NCBI GenBank assembly: GCA_042573625.1
Contig: JBHPCZ010000098.1
Span: 1 to 13,009 of the forward strand
DNA: 13,009 nucleotides
Direction: 5' to 3'
Source of the DNA: JBHPCZ01 sp042573625
GTDB taxonomy: Bacteria > Desulfobacterota > Desulfobacteria > Desulfobacterales > UBA11574
Shown here piece by piece: positions 12,576 to 13,009 of the stretch. The translations under genes were made by a program, and so were the position numbers. The notes below the pieces were generated by a model. It was not told the DNA's origin, made no database searches, and worked only from the letters and a program-made list of their open reading frames with translations. The first letter of the stretch is position 1; each line of letters opens with the position of its first letter.

Positions 12576-12701
12576 TCATTTGCTATCTTTTAGGCTCTGC
12601 GGGACGTATACAAAATTATAACCTAAATTGAGCGATACTATAGCTGCACCAATCTCTTGCGCATCTCTTCGCAATAAATCGCTCAACTTAGATATAAGTT
12701 T
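12576..12701 (-). other. 41-codon open frame without a clear start, upstream of queD
   Basis: Directly after the TAG of the lipoprotein gene, the same frame stays open for 41 codons to a TGA at 12578-12576. It reads LSDLLRRDAQEIGAAIVSLN and then LGYNFVYVPQSLKDSK, which looks protein-like. There is no ATG and no ribosome binding site before the possible TTG start. It may be a gene remnant or chance; the same bases form the structured element at 12623-12691. I do not recognise it. Confidence 0.25.
12623..12691 (-). promoter_or_regulatory. candidate structured leader element upstream of queDEC
   Basis: The arms CTAAGTTGAGCGAT and ATCGCTCAATTTAG (minus-strand sense) pair over 14 positions with one G-U. 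They enclose 41 nt that contain a second hairpin, TTGCG-AAGAGATG-CGCAA. The element ends 90 nt upstream of the queD ATG. It does not match the preQ1-I riboswitch pattern as I know it. It could be a leader RNA, a regulator site or a small palindromic repeat. Confidence 0.4.
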
Positions 12702-12941
12702 CTATTTTTCTTCAGCACTTTCATCCGTCTTTTCAAATCGATCCGCCTGCTGTTGCGCGGCTTTATTGATATCTTTTTTCATCTGGTTCATTTGATCAAT
12801 TTTTTTCTTTCCGGCGAGCTCCTCAACCGTATCATCCACCTGCTCGCGCGTGTCCGTCCCTTCGCAGCCCGAAACAGCCAAAAAGGTAAATAAAACAAGA
12901 ATCAGCGTCAAGTTTTTGCAAGCTTTTACTATCCAGATCAT
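12702..12941 (-). CDS. small hypothetical lipoprotein
   Basis: A 79-residue protein. A basic start and hydrophobic stretch lead to the lipobox AVSGC with Cys26 as the lipidated residue, so the mature part is about 54 residues and membrane-tethered. The mature region is charged and helical (EELAGKKKIDQMNQMKKDI, KAAQQQADRFEK), possibly a short coiled coil. It has no other Cys after Cys26. AAAGGAG precedes the ATG at 12941. I do not recognise a family. The queuosine genes follow 168 nt downstream; a functional link is not suggested by sequence. Confidence 0.75.
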   Translation of the reverse strand: MIWIVKACKNLTLILVLFTFLAVSGCEGTDTREQVDDTVEELAGKKKIDQMNQMKKDINKAAQQQADRFEKTDESAEEK

Positions 12942-12976
12942 GGCGTTCTCCTTTTTTTAATCAAATAATAGTGGTT

Positions 12977-12999
12977 CTTCTCCAATTGAGTTGGAGAAG
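12977..12999. repeat. perfect 9-bp hairpin upstream of the lipoprotein gene
   Basis: CTTCTCCAA and TTGGAGAAG pair perfectly around the loop TTGAG. It could end a transcript from a gene beyond the window, but no T-run follows on either side. GGATTCAAG at the window edge echoes the R2 wording TTGAATCC read in reverse, so more repeat DNA may follow. Confidence 0.4.
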
Positions 13000-13009
13000 A
13001 GGATTCAAG

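Noticed and set aside
12534..12620. preQ1-I riboswitch before queD
   Set aside because: I see no hairpin plus A-rich pseudoknot tail of the expected form.

Overview
This 13-kb window looks like chromosomal DNA from a Desulfobacterota-type (former Deltaproteobacteria) anaerobe, most like the Desulfobacterales. That is an inference from three things: a lone butyrate kinase, a probable in-frame UGA (selenocysteine) gene, and intergenic spaces filled with short palindromic repeats and low-complexity arrays. No rRNA, tRNA, CRISPR array or transposase gene is visible. All genes except the first lie on the minus strand.

Layout from left to right. (1) 1-568: purine-rich repeat DNA, then a sigma70-like promoter. 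(2) 569-1312 (+): an exported dienelactone-hydrolase-family protein. (3) 1313-1640: repeats, plus a broken 3' tail of a DUF2207 gene whose intact relative lies at 7960-9897. (4) 1639-3316 (-): a methionine-sulfoxide-repair cluster. It holds an exported MsrA-MsrB fusion with a Met-rich linker, a 37-residue membrane or lipoprotein-like peptide, and a 96-codon MsrA-like protein with an in-frame TGA exactly where MsrA has its catalytic Cys. Three tandem 11-mers upstream look like a response-regulator site. (5) 3530-3945: repeats. (6) 3945-4904 (-): an aldo/keto reductase. (7) 4905-5343: nested palindromes and a four-hairpin array that runs into the 3' end of the next gene. (8) 5309-6433 (-): butyrate kinase. 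(9) 6666-7796 (-): an AAA_14/DUF4143 ATPase with a palindromic candidate operator. (10) 7960-10730 (-): a DUF2207 membrane protein with a poly-Gly tail, and LemA. (11) 10791-12533 (-): queD-queE-queC, the preQ0 biosynthesis operon, preceded by a 69-nt structured element. (12) 12702-12941 (-): a small lipoprotein.

The best candidate for something new is the mini-MsrA-like selenoprotein at 1639-1929. Its 97-codon frame stays intact across the TGA, has a strong ribosome binding site, aligns with the MsrA half of its neighbour, and carries a GC-closed hairpin after the UGA whose apical loop AGGUCA resembles the E. coli fdhF SECIS loop. A second theme is repeat DNA shaping genes: repeats supply the last ~18 codons of butyrate kinase and the stop codon of the aldo/keto reductase, and they border the DUF2207 gene fragment.
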